Assembly (NCBI GenBank): GCA_050304615.1
Contig: JBNLDW010000009.1
Location: 186,001 to 250,000, forward strand
Source of the DNA: CBFDBF01 sp050304615
GTDB taxonomy: Bacteria > Pseudomonadota > Gammaproteobacteria > Chromatiales > Chromatiaceae
DNA: 64,000 nt
Direction: 5' to 3'
The notes beneath the pieces are model-generated. The model made no database searches, was not told the DNA's origin, and saw only the letters and a program-made list of their open reading frames with translations. The stretch's first letter is position 1. Each line of letters begins with the position of its first letter. The translations under genes and the position numbers were made by a program. Shown here piece after piece: positions 9,052-17,171 of the stretch.

Positions 9052-10212
9052 ATGGCTTGGAATGAACCGGGTGGAAATGGAGATAAAGATCCATGGAGTG
9101 GCGGAGGCGGGGATCAAGGTCCACCTGACCTGGATGAAGTGGTAAAAAAGATGCAGGAGCGTCTAGGTGGCCTGTTTGGCGGTCGCAAAGGTTCTAACGG
9201 CAGTGGTGGCAATGGTAGTGATGATGGTATGCCTAGCGGACCAGCCGCGGCAGGTATGGGCGGGATGCTCCTATTGGCTTTGGCTGTATTCCTTGCGTGG
9301 CAGAGTTTTTATATCATCGAACCGGCTGAGCGTGGGGTGGTGATGCGGTTTGGTGCCTTCCATGAGGTGACCAAGCCGGGGCCTCATCTACTGATACCTA
9401 TGGTGGATCGAGTGATACCGATCGATATAGATGAGGTACACACCTTTACCCATACCGCACTGATGCTGACCCAGGATGAGAATATCGTCGATCTGACCCT
9501 AACGGTTCAATCCAAGATTCAGGATCCGGCGGATTATAAGTTCCAGGATTGGAACCCCGATCAGACATTGAAGGACGCCACTGAGACCGCACTGCGTGAA
9601 GTGATAGGCAAGAGCAAACTGGATACAATCATTACCGAGAACCGTAGCGGTATTGCTGAATCGGTCAAGCTGAGTATCCAGGAGTTGATGGATCTCTACC
9701 GCACCGGCATGGAGGTGGTGAGTGTCAATATCCAGGATGCCAACCCACCGGAGCAGGTAAAGGCTGCCTTTGATGATGCCAACAAGGCGCGTGAAGACAA
9801 GGTGCGTATCGAGAACCAGGCCCAGGCCTATGCCAATGATATTGTGCCGCGGGCACGTGGTGCTGGTGCACGGCAGGTAGAGGATGCCAAGGCCTACAAG
9901 GAGAGGGTCATTGCCGAGGCAGAGGGTGACACCTCGCGCTTTCTGGCGATATTGAAGGAGTATCAAAAGGCACCTGAAGTGACACGCAAGCGGTTATATC
10001 TAGAGGCGCTGGAAGAGGTGCTAGGTAATAGCAATAAGGTTATGCTGGATGTAAAGAGCGGTAACAGTCTTATGTATCTACCGCTGGATAGATTGATGCA
10101 GTCCAGTTCTGATAAGCAGTCCGCTACGATCAAGTTGGTACCACAAACGGATGAGATGCCTAAGGCGACACCGGATGAACGTAAAGTTGACCGTAGCAGG
10201 AGGGTACGCTAA
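9052..10212 (+). CDS. hflK: FtsH protease regulator HflK
   Basis: Inner-membrane SPFH/band-7 protein that with HflC forms a cage around the FtsH protease and modulates its access to membrane substrates. A glycine-rich cytoplasmic N-terminus (MAWNEPGGNG and GGRKGSNGSGG) precedes one membrane span near residues 68-88 (GGMLLLALAVFLAWQSFYII), then the band-7 domain with ERGVVMRFG and a charged, Ala/Glu-rich helical region. Length 386. The stop codon overlaps the hflC start by one base, so the pair is translationally coupled. A 138-bp gap after hflX contains a TTGACA (8925-8930) that may be part of a separate promoter. Confidence 0.95.
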   Translation: MAWNEPGGNGDKDPWSGGGGDQGPPDLDEVVKKMQERLGGLFGGRKGSNGSGGNGSDDGMPSGPAAAGMGGMLLLALAVFLAWQSFYIIEPAERGVVMRFGAFHEVTKPGPHLLIPMVDRVIPIDIDEVHTFTHTALMLTQDENIVDLTLTVQSKIQDPADYKFQDWNPDQTLKDATETALREVIGKSKLDTIITENRSGIAESVKLSIQELMDLYRTGMEVVSVNIQDANPPEQVKAAFDDANKAREDKVRIENQAQAYANDIVPRARGAGARQVEDAKAYKERVIAEAEGDTSRFLAILKEYQKAPEVTRKRLYLEALEEVLGNSNKVMLDVKSGNSLMYLPLDRLMQSSSDKQSATIKLVPQTDEMPKATPDERKVDRSRRVR

Positions 10213-11081
10213 TGGGTAATAAAAGTACTGGAGTTATGGTAGTGCTGGCCGTTGTGGCCGTACTTTTATACGCCTCAGCCTTTACGGTTAATCAGTGGGA
10301 GCTGGCCATCAAGTTTCGTCTGGGTGAGATTGTGGATTCGGATTATAAGCCAGGACTGCACTGGATGATCCCTCTGGTCAATAACGTAAAGCGTTTTGAT
10401 GCGCGTAGACAGACCCTGGATTCCCAGCCGCAACGCTTTCTGACGGTAGAGAAAAAATTCGTAATTGTTGACTCATATGCCAAGTGGCGTATTGCTAATG
10501 TGGCGCAATACTATCGTTCTACTGGCGGCGGTAACATGATTCAGATCTCAAAGCTGCTATCTGAGCGCATCAATACTGCGTTGCGTAACGAGTTCGGCAA
10601 GCGCACCATTCAGGAGGCGATCTCCGGTGAGCGTGCTGAGATCATGGAAGTATTGCGCAAGGCCGCTGATGAGCAGGCTAGTGAGTTGGGAGTAGAGATT
10701 GTCGATGTGCGGGTAAAGCGTATCGACTTCCCGCGTGAGGTGAGTGAGTCGGTGTATGGCCGTATGCGTACCGAGCGTGAACGGGTGGCTAAAGAGCTGC
10801 GTGCCCATGGTGCTGAGCAGGCGGAACGGATTCAGGCGGATGCCGATCGTCAGAGTACGGTGATCAAAGCCAATGCCTACAAGACGGCGGAAGAGCTGCG
10901 TGGTGAAGGTGATGCTATCTCAGCGGATATCTATGCCAAGGCATACAATAAGGATCGCGGTTTCTATTCCTTTTATCGTAGCCTTAGTGCCTACCGTTCG
11001 GTATTTAACGAGGGTGGAGACATTATTGTTCTGGAGCCTGATTCCGAGTTCTTTGAATACTTTAAGGGCAGGGGTCAATAA
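10212..11081 (+). CDS. hflC: FtsH protease regulator HflC
   Basis: Partner of HflK in the FtsH-associated membrane complex. A single N-terminal membrane span (VMVVLAVVAVLLYASAFTV) is followed by a band-7 domain beginning NQWELAIKFRLGEI, and by the family helical region with RMRTERERVAKELRAHGAEQ. Length 289 is normal. The ATG shares its A with the final base of the hflK stop. Confidence 0.95.
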   Translation: MGNKSTGVMVVLAVVAVLLYASAFTVNQWELAIKFRLGEIVDSDYKPGLHWMIPLVNNVKRFDARRQTLDSQPQRFLTVEKKFVIVDSYAKWRIANVAQYYRSTGGGNMIQISKLLSERINTALRNEFGKRTIQEAISGERAEIMEVLRKAADEQASELGVEIVDVRVKRIDFPREVSESVYGRMRTERERVAKELRAHGAEQAERIQADADRQSTVIKANAYKTAEELRGEGDAISADIYAKAYNKDRGFYSFYRSLSAYRSVFNEGGDIIVLEPDSEFFEYFKGRGQ

Positions 11082-11120
11082 TCTCGGCCTCTATCTTTTG
11101 CCGGGCGGAGCGGTACCATA

Positions 11121-11306
11121 ATGTGGCATGATTTTCTTGTCGCTCTAGCCCTGCTTATGATAATTGAGGGCATATATCCATTTCTCAGCCCCGCTGGTAT
11201 GCGCAACATGATGCGTATGGTGGCGGAGATGGATGATCGCTCTCTACGGATGGTAGGCCTGGTTAGTATGTTGCTTGGGATTGCCACCCTCTATCTAGTA
11301 AATTGA
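11121..11306 (+). CDS. yjeT: DUF2065 small membrane protein, YjeT family
   Basis: 61 residues with two hydrophobic helices (DFLVALALLMIIEGIYPFL and MVGLVSMLLGIATLYLV) around a polar loop containing RMVAEMDDRSLR. Length, topology and position between hflC and hisZ/purA match the YjeT/DUF2065 family, whose function is not known. It begins 39 bp after hflC and is probably in the same transcript. Confidence 0.88.
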   Translation: MWHDFLVALALLMIIEGIYPFLSPAGMRNMMRMVAEMDDRSLRMVGLVSMLLGIATLYLVN

Positions 11307-11336
11307 CCCCGCTCTCTGGGGTAAAGAAGCGTAGTT

Positions 11337-12518
11337 ATGCAAAACAATAACTGGTTGCTGCCGGACGGCATTGAAGAGGTACTTCCACCCCAGGCGGCAG
11401 CACTTGAGCGGCTACGCCGGGATTTGCTTGATCTCTACCAGCGGTGGGGGTATGAGTTGATCTATCCGCCATTCGTTGAGTATCTGGACTCACTGCTGGC
11501 CACAACCGGAGGTGACCTTGATCTAAAGACCTTCCGGGTGACTGATCTGCTTACCGGTCGCCAGTTGGGTATACGCGCCGATATCACCCCTCAGGCCGCT
11601 CGTATAGATGCCCATCAACTAAGGCGTGATGTACCCACCAGGCTATGCTATCTCGGCACTACTCTACATACTAAGAGTGACGGATTTTCCAGCTCCCGAG
11701 CACCGATGCAGGTGGGGGCAGAACTCTATGGCCACTCCGGGGTGGAGAGTGATCTGGAGATCATCTCCTTGATGATAGAGAGCCTACTGTGCGCTGAGAT
11801 AAATGAGATGCACCTTGATTTGGGGCATGTAGGGATCTTCCGTAATCTGGCCAGTCAGGCCGGGCTGAGTAGAGAGCAAGAGCTGCAACTATTTGCCGCT
11901 CTGCAACGCAAGGCCTCAGCCGAGATAGAGACTCTGCTTTCAGCAATGGATATCCCACAAACCGTATCTGCAATGCTGGCTGGTCTGGCCACTCTCAATG
12001 GTGATGATGCCCTGACCAGGGGGCGTGCATTATTGGCTGATGCCGGAGATACAGTACACTCAGCAATAACCGAAATGGAGCAGCTCGCTGCCCTGCTGCA
12101 ACAGCGTCTTCCAGGTATTCCTCTGCACTTTGATTTGGCCGAGTTGCGGGGTTATCACTACCATACAGGTGTGGTGTTTGCTGCTTTTATACCAGGATTG
12201 GGGCAGGAGATTGCCCGGGGTGGACGCTATGATGATATCGGCAAACGATTCGGGCGTGCCCGGCCAGCGTGTGGTTTTAGCGCCGACCTCAGAACCCTAC
12301 TACGACTGGGAAATAGAGTTGCCGAGGCAGATAATGATGGTATATTCGTTCCCTGGAGTGACGATCTAGAGCAGCAGAAAATAGTAGAGGAGCTACGCGC
12401 TGGGGGGAGGCGAGTAGTAGGCGGCTTGCCCGGTCAGAAGGGTGACGCCAAGGAGATGGGTTGCCAGGAGATATTAAAAAAACAGGATGGCAAATGGGTG
12501 GTAACGTCGGCGGCATAG
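11337..12518 (+). CDS. hisZ: ATP phosphoribosyltransferase regulatory subunit HisZ
   Basis: Histidyl-tRNA-synthetase-like regulatory subunit needed by short-form HisG for the first step of histidine synthesis. It has a class II aaRS-like fold: motif-2-like RLCYLGTTLHTKSDG, with ELYGHSGVESDLEII, and the motif-3-like GGRYDDIGKRFGRARPACGF. At 393 residues it lacks the anticodon-binding domain of HisRS, which separates it from hisS. It is in the usual place upstream of purA; presence implies a short HisG elsewhere in the genome. Confidence 0.93.
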   Translation: MQNNNWLLPDGIEEVLPPQAAALERLRRDLLDLYQRWGYELIYPPFVEYLDSLLATTGGDLDLKTFRVTDLLTGRQLGIRADITPQAARIDAHQLRRDVPTRLCYLGTTLHTKSDGFSSSRAPMQVGAELYGHSGVESDLEIISLMIESLLCAEINEMHLDLGHVGIFRNLASQAGLSREQELQLFAALQRKASAEIETLLSAMDIPQTVSAMLAGLATLNGDDALTRGRALLADAGDTVHSAITEMEQLAALLQQRLPGIPLHFDLAELRGYHYHTGVVFAAFIPGLGQEIARGGRYDDIGKRFGRARPACGFSADLRTLLRLGNRVAEADNDGIFVPWSDDLEQQKIVEELRAGGRRVVGGLPGQKGDAKEMGCQEILKKQDGKWVVTSAA

Positions 12519-12555
12519 CGGTGCGTTTCTTCTTTACTGGGATCAGGGCATATTT

Positions 12556-13851
12556 ATGAGCAAGAATGTTGTAGTACTGGGAACTCAATGGGGCGATGAA
12601 GGCAAGGGGAAAGTGGTAGATCTACTTACCGATCGTGCCGAGGCAGTAGTTCGTTTTCAGGGTGGGCACAACGCTGGTCACACCCTGGTTATTGATGGCA
12701 AGAAGACCGTTTTGCATCTAATCCCATCCGGTATTCTGCGTGAGAATATACACTGCCTGATCGGTAATGGAGTTGTGCTGTCACCATCTGCCCTACTGGA
12801 AGAGCTGGATCAACTGGAAGAGAGTGGCGTGCCTGCTTCTCAGCGGTTGAGTATCAGCGAATCCTGCCCGTTGATTCTTCCCTATCATGTTGCCCTGGAT
12901 CAGGCACGTGAGGTGGCGCGTGGGGCGAAGGCAATCGGTACCACCGGTCGTGGTATTGGCCCTGCGTATGAAGATAAGGTGTCTCGCCGCGGCCTGCGGC
13001 TGGGAGAACTGCTTGATCCGGAACATTTTGCAGAGCGCCTGCGTGAGGTGATGGAGTATCACAATTTTTTTCTCGAACACTACTACAATGCGGATACAGT
13101 AGATTATCAGCAGGTCTTGGATAAGACTCTGGCCCAGGGCGAGAGGATTGCCCCCATGGTGAAGGATGTCACCGGTATCCTGCATCGCATGAAGCTGGAC
13201 GAAAAGAGCATTATGTTTGAAGGGGCCCAGGGCGCACTGCTCGATATTGACCACGGAACCTACCCTTATGTCACCTCATCTACTACCACATGTGGTAGTG
13301 CCGCCAGCGGTACTGGCATGGGGCCACGAGATCTGGACTACGTTCTCGGAATCGTCAAGGCCTACACCACCAGGGTTGGCTCAGGCCCGTTTCCCACGGA
13401 ACTGTTTGATGAGGATGGAGAGCATCTGGGTACCAAAGGCCATGAGTTTGGTGCCACTACCGGTCGCCAGCGTCGTTGCGGTTGGCTCGATATTGTCTCT
13501 TTGCGCCGCTCTCTGGCGATCAATAGCGTCACCGGTCTCTGCATTACCAAGCTTGATGTGCTGGATGGATTGGAGAGTATAAAAATCTGTACCGCCTACA
13601 ATCTGGATGGCAAAGAGGTAGATACACCACCGGCTGGCGCAGACAGTTTTGCCCGCTGTGAACCGATCTATATGGAGCTTCCAGGCTGGCAGGAGTCCAC
13701 CGTTGGTGCCAAGGGTATCGATGATCTGCCACAGAATGCCAGAGACTACCTTGCGCGGATAGAGCAACTTTGCCTAACGCCAGTAGACATCGTCTCTACC
13801 GGCCCGGATCGGGCAGAGACCATAGTTCTGAGGCATCCATTCAGCGAGTAG
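12556..13851 (+). CDS. purA: Adenylosuccinate synthetase PurA
   Basis: Cytoplasmic GTP-dependent enzyme joining IMP and aspartate to adenylosuccinate, the first committed step to AMP. The N-terminus VVVLGTQWGDEGKGKVVD contains the P-loop and catalytic Asp; FQGGHNAGHTLVIDGKK carries the catalytic His; IGTTGRGIGPAYEDK and the C-terminal VDIVSTGPDR are family signatures. Length 431 is typical. It ends the hfq-hisZ-purA block and is followed by two hairpins that probably end transcription. Confidence 0.97.
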   Translation: MSKNVVVLGTQWGDEGKGKVVDLLTDRAEAVVRFQGGHNAGHTLVIDGKKTVLHLIPSGILRENIHCLIGNGVVLSPSALLEELDQLEESGVPASQRLSISESCPLILPYHVALDQAREVARGAKAIGTTGRGIGPAYEDKVSRRGLRLGELLDPEHFAERLREVMEYHNFFLEHYYNADTVDYQQVLDKTLAQGERIAPMVKDVTGILHRMKLDEKSIMFEGAQGALLDIDHGTYPYVTSSTTTCGSAASGTGMGPRDLDYVLGIVKAYTTRVGSGPFPTELFDEDGEHLGTKGHEFGATTGRQRRCGWLDIVSLRRSLAINSVTGLCITKLDVLDGLESIKICTAYNLDGKEVDTPPAGADSFARCEPIYMELPGWQESTVGAKGIDDLPQNARDYLARIEQLCLTPVDIVSTGPDRAETIVLRHPFSE

Positions 13852-13854
13852 TAG

Positions 13855-13873
13855 TTGGCCAATAAATGGCCAA
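13855..13873 (+). terminator. Perfect 7-bp hairpin after purA
   Basis: TTGGCCA and TGGCCAA flank a 5-base loop directly after the purA stop. The following sequence is only weakly T-rich, so it may assist the stronger hairpin downstream. Confidence 0.45.
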
Positions 13874-13886
13874 ATTTAACCGCCAT

Positions 13887-13921
13887 ACAACCCATTACCT
13901 AACAACAAATGGGGGGTTTTT
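13887..13921 (+). terminator. Rho-independent terminator after purA
   Basis: An AACCCATT arm, an A-rich loop and an AATGGGGGGTT arm are followed by TTTTT at 13917-13921. The orientation and T-run fit termination of the purA transcript. Confidence 0.6.
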
Positions 13922-14097
13922 CACTAGTCTATGGCATGCCTGTTGTCGCCTTATATGTAAATCGCTCTTGAAAATTGTCGCGAAATGGGCGAGAGTGCGC
14001 CTTGAAGAAAAAATATAATAGGCCTGAAACTAGTAGCCAGCGTGTTTCATACAGAATAATAAGCGGCTACATAATAACCAAAGGTGGAGGATCAACC

Positions 14098-15675
14098 ATG
14101 CAGTATCAGCCCTGTCTGTCGCTAGGAATCTGGTCGTTCGTCAAGAGACTGGTTTTGGTAATGGTGGTATGCAGCACCACTACTGTTTTTGCTTCCACCA
14201 CCGATCATGGCAAGCTAGAAGAGCTGGATCGCGAGTTTAAAACTGGGCCAGAGGTCACCAAGGCCTGCCTTTCATGCCATACTGAGGCAGCGAAGCAGCT
14301 GCACGAGACCAAACACTGGACATGGGAATTTCTTAATCCAGAGAACCAGCAGAAGTTAGGCAAGAAAAACGTTCTGAACAACTTCTGTATCACTCCTCGC
14401 TCAAACTACCCTTATTGCACCGCTTGCCATATTGGTTACGGCTGGAGTGACGATAGTTTCGATTTCACCTCAGAGGAGAACGTCGATTGCCTGGCCTGCC
14501 ACGACACTACCGGTAACTATAACAAGCCACCAGGCAAATCTGGCCATCCGGCCGATTTTGTGAACCTGAAATCAGTAGCCCAAAATGTTGGTAAAACCAG
14601 CCGTGATACCTGTGGCAATTGCCACTTCTTTGGCGGCGGTGGGGATGGTGTTAAGCACGGGGATATGGACAGCTCTCTGGCCATGCCTGACGAGGAGTTG
14701 GATGTGCATATGGATGCAGTTGGCCTGGATTTCACCTGCGCAACCTGCCATGCCACCTCTTCCCATAAAGTGCCTGGTAGCCGCTATGCAACGACTGCAA
14801 TGGAGACCAAAGGGATACAGATTCGCGGAAAACATGAGGAGCGCAATCCGGCGACCTGTCGCTCATGCCACGGCACCGCACCACATGAAAATGATGAAAT
14901 CATCGGCGTCAAACTTAATGGCCATACTGATGAGGTTGCTTGTCAAACCTGCCATATCCCAACAATTGCTCGTGGTGGAGTGGCAACGAAACTTTCTTGG
15001 GACTGGTCGACTGCCGGGAAGCTGACTGCCGATGGAAAGCCACTGGAGAAAAAAGACGAGCATGGCCATGTGATCTACAGTGGCAAGAAGGGCGATTTTG
15101 TATACGGTTCCAACATCCAGCCAGAATACGTCTGGTTCAACGGCAAGGTGGAGTACACCTTGATGGGTGACAAGATTGATAATCCAGATGGAGTTGTCCC
15201 CATAAATAGCTTTGGCGGCAGTCCGGATGATGGGCAGTCACGCATATGGCCGGTCAAGGTTATGCGCGGCAAGCAGCCCTATGACACAGTAAATAAAACA
15301 CTGGTAGCCCCACACACCGTAGCAAGAGGCGTAGATGACGACACCGCTTACTGGAAAAATTACAACTGGGAAAAGTCAATAAGTGATGGCATGCAAGAGG
15401 CGGGTGCCTCCTATTCTGGAGAATTCGGTTTTATTGAAACCCGGATGATGTGGCCGATTACCCATATGGTGGCACCAGCGAAAGACGCGGTAAAGTGTAA
15501 TGAGTGTCATGGTAGCAACAGCCGGTTGAAAGAGGTGCCTGGAATTTATATGCCGGGATCTGGGGCCAGCCCTTGGCTTGACCGTATCGGCCTGCTGGCC
15601 ATACTGGCGGTACTGGCAGGCATCCTGATCCATGCGGTGCTTCGTATAATTTCCTCTCGTAGGAGAAATAGCTAA
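14098..15675 (+). CDS. Octaheme c-type cytochrome, tetrathionate reductase (OTR) family, membrane-anchored
   Basis: Exported multiheme cytochrome. Eight CXXCH motifs are visible (CLSCH, CTACH, CLACH, CGNCH, CATCH, CRSCH, CQTCH, CNECH) between about residues 57 and 471. A signal peptide (about 1-32, ending VFA) and a C-terminal membrane span (about 497-517, before RRRNS) predict a periplasmic domain held to the inner membrane. Heme number and spacing resemble the Shewanella-type octaheme tetrathionate reductase family, whose purified member reduces tetrathionate, nitrite and hydroxylamine; the true substrate here is unknown. ATG 14098 follows a strong AGGTGGAGG; the frame is open upstream to 13975 but without a signal peptide. 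It overlaps the downstream cytochrome b gene by one base. Confidence 0.88.
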   Translation: MQYQPCLSLGIWSFVKRLVLVMVVCSTTTVFASTTDHGKLEELDREFKTGPEVTKACLSCHTEAAKQLHETKHWTWEFLNPENQQKLGKKNVLNNFCITPRSNYPYCTACHIGYGWSDDSFDFTSEENVDCLACHDTTGNYNKPPGKSGHPADFVNLKSVAQNVGKTSRDTCGNCHFFGGGGDGVKHGDMDSSLAMPDEELDVHMDAVGLDFTCATCHATSSHKVPGSRYATTAMETKGIQIRGKHEERNPATCRSCHGTAPHENDEIIGVKLNGHTDEVACQTCHIPTIARGGVATKLSWDWSTAGKLTADGKPLEKKDEHGHVIYSGKKGDFVYGSNIQPEYVWFNGKVEYTLMGDKIDNPDGVVPINSFGGSPDDGQSRIWPVKVMRGKQPYDTVNKTLVAPHTVARGVDDDTAYWKNYNWEKSISDGMQEAGASYSGEFGFIETRMMWPITHMVAPAKDAVKCNECHGSNSRLKEVPGIYMPGSGASPWLDRIGLLAILAVLAGILIHAVLRIISSRRRNS

Positions 15676-16337
15676 TGGCAATACATAATATAGAGGTATA
15701 CAAGCGCTTTGAGCGTCTCTGGCACTGGAGCCAAATGGCTCTGATTGTTACCCTGCTGTTTACCGGTTTTGCGGTTCACGGCGTGCACACTCTGATTGAT
15801 TTTAAGACGGCGGTAACTGTGCACACCGTAGCGGCCCTCACCATGATAGGTATCTGGTTATTCGCTACCTTCTGGCTTTTTACAACCGGCGAGTGGCGTC
15901 ACTATATGCCGACAGTAACGAACCTGTCGACGGTGACCCGTTACTATACGGTGGGCATCTTCAAGGGTGAGCATCACCCATACATCAAGACCTACCGGCG
16001 TAAGCACAATCCGCTACAGGCACTGACCTACCTGGCGGTCAAGATCATCATCTTTCCGGCTGTTTGGATGACTGGGATCGCCTATTTGCTGATCAGTTTT
16101 GGTATCGGCGGGGATTTTTTTGCCGGCATAGGGCTAGGCTTTATCGCTGATCTGCATACGGTGGCAGCCATCGCTATCCTGGCATTTGTCTGCGTACATC
16201 TTTACATCCTGACTACGGGCGATCACGGCTTAATTGCTCATATTAAACCGATGATTACCGGGTTTGATGAGGTGGATCTGACCGAGGAGGAGTACGCGTT
16301 CTTTAAAACTGGTGAGGGCGGTAGAATGAGGGATTAG
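15675..16337 (+). CDS. Cytochrome b561-type membrane subunit partnering the octaheme cytochrome
   Basis: 220 residues with four to five hydrophobic helices and histidines placed as in di-heme cytochrome b561/NiFe-hydrogenase-type b subunits: RLWHWSQMALIV (helix 1), VHTVAALTMIGIWL (helix 2), and LHTVAAIAILAFVCVHLYI (last helix). A cytoplasmic loop carries GEHHPYIKTYRRKHNP. The likely role is quinol oxidation and electron delivery to the octaheme cytochrome, or the reverse. It begins inside the stop codon of that gene. A hairpin lies 25 bp after its stop. Confidence 0.85.
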   Translation: MAIHNIEVYKRFERLWHWSQMALIVTLLFTGFAVHGVHTLIDFKTAVTVHTVAALTMIGIWLFATFWLFTTGEWRHYMPTVTNLSTVTRYYTVGIFKGEHHPYIKTYRRKHNPLQALTYLAVKIIIFPAVWMTGIAYLLISFGIGGDFFAGIGLGFIADLHTVAAIAILAFVCVHLYILTTGDHGLIAHIKPMITGFDEVDLTEEEYAFFKTGEGGRMRD

Positions 16338-16361
16338 AGGGGCCTACGACTGCTAAACCGG

Positions 16362-16385
16362 CGCCTCCTGTTGCACTTGGAGGCG
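16362..16385 (+). terminator. 7-bp hairpin after the cytochrome b gene
   Basis: CGCCTCC (16362-16368) pairs with GGAGGCG (16379-16385) over a 10-base loop. There is only a short T-run, so it may attenuate rather than fully end transcription before the next cytochrome gene. Confidence 0.4.
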
Positions 16386-16545
16386 TCGCTGTTTATGGCT
16401 ATTGAACCAAGTTGGTAGTCATGGGTTAGATTGGGTATTATTATTGCGAAATGGGATGTCCTATGTGCCTTCACCCCAGGAAGGGTACCTGAATCATCCT
16501 GTGATCATTGAATTTTACACTTTACTAAGCTCCAGGAGTTGGACG

Positions 16546-16941
16546 ATGAACCTAAAAAATTATTTTGCAGTACCGTTGATGTTTTGTCTGGCTAGTGCCA
16601 TTGCTCCTGCGACTCAGGCCGCCGATGGCAACTGGAAGATGGGGCGTATCTATTATCAGATGGTGTGTACTGTCTGCCATAAATCCGATGCTGGCGGCGC
16701 AATATCGCCCTCTTCTATGACCAAGGCAGAGTGGGCCGCATATTTTGAGGCCGACAAACATGCCAAGGAGAAGGACTCCCTCAAGTATTATGTCAGTCAG
16801 GAGTATCGCGATAGCATCAAGGATAGTAACAAGGCGGCCAAAAAGCTTGCTAAGAAGCCTGATGATGAATTGCTTGCCGATGTGCAGGCCTTCGCTGTTC
16901 ATGGCGCCAAAGATTCCGACACTCCAACACGCTGTCAATAG
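16546..16941 (+). CDS. Small periplasmic monoheme cytochrome c
   Basis: 131 residues: a signal peptide (NYFAVPLMFCLASAIAPATQA), then one heme motif CTVCH at about 41-45 in VCTVCHKSDAGGA, a following lysine-rich middle region (KAAKKLAKKPDDE) and C-terminal TPTRCQ. No second CXXCH. ATG 16546 follows CAGGAG by about 8 nt and gives a clean signal peptide; the frame extends upstream to 16402 without one. Lying between the octaheme/b561 pair and a sulfur-anion transporter, it is a candidate soluble electron carrier for that system. A Met axial ligand is possible but not proven. Confidence 0.8.
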   Translation: MNLKNYFAVPLMFCLASAIAPATQAADGNWKMGRIYYQMVCTVCHKSDAGGAISPSSMTKAEWAAYFEADKHAKEKDSLKYYVSQEYRDSIKDSNKAAKKLAKKPDDELLADVQAFAVHGAKDSDTPTRCQ

Positions 16942-17041
16942 CGAATGGTTAGCAGAGGGAACGTTAGCGGTAAACTGGCGAGTACATAGCGTTACCCGTC
17001 AGGAATAGATAAACGAAAAAATCGTATTTTGCCTTTCCTTG

Positions 17042-17070
17042 CCCAGGCCATGGAATGCCTGGGTGTTGTT
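17042..17070 (+). terminator. Terminator after the monoheme cytochrome gene
   Basis: CCCAGGC (17042-17048) and GCCTGGG (17057-17063) form a perfect 7-bp stem with an 8-base loop, followed by TGTTGTT. It separates the cytochrome gene from the transporter gene. Confidence 0.55.
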
Positions 17071-17171
17071 GTGATGTCTGGCTTAACTTCCAGCATCCTA
17101 CCAGGCGGGGCTACCAAAACCCGGATAGTTAGTTGGCATCCATACTAATAAAGTTGAGGGGGGGATAAAGT

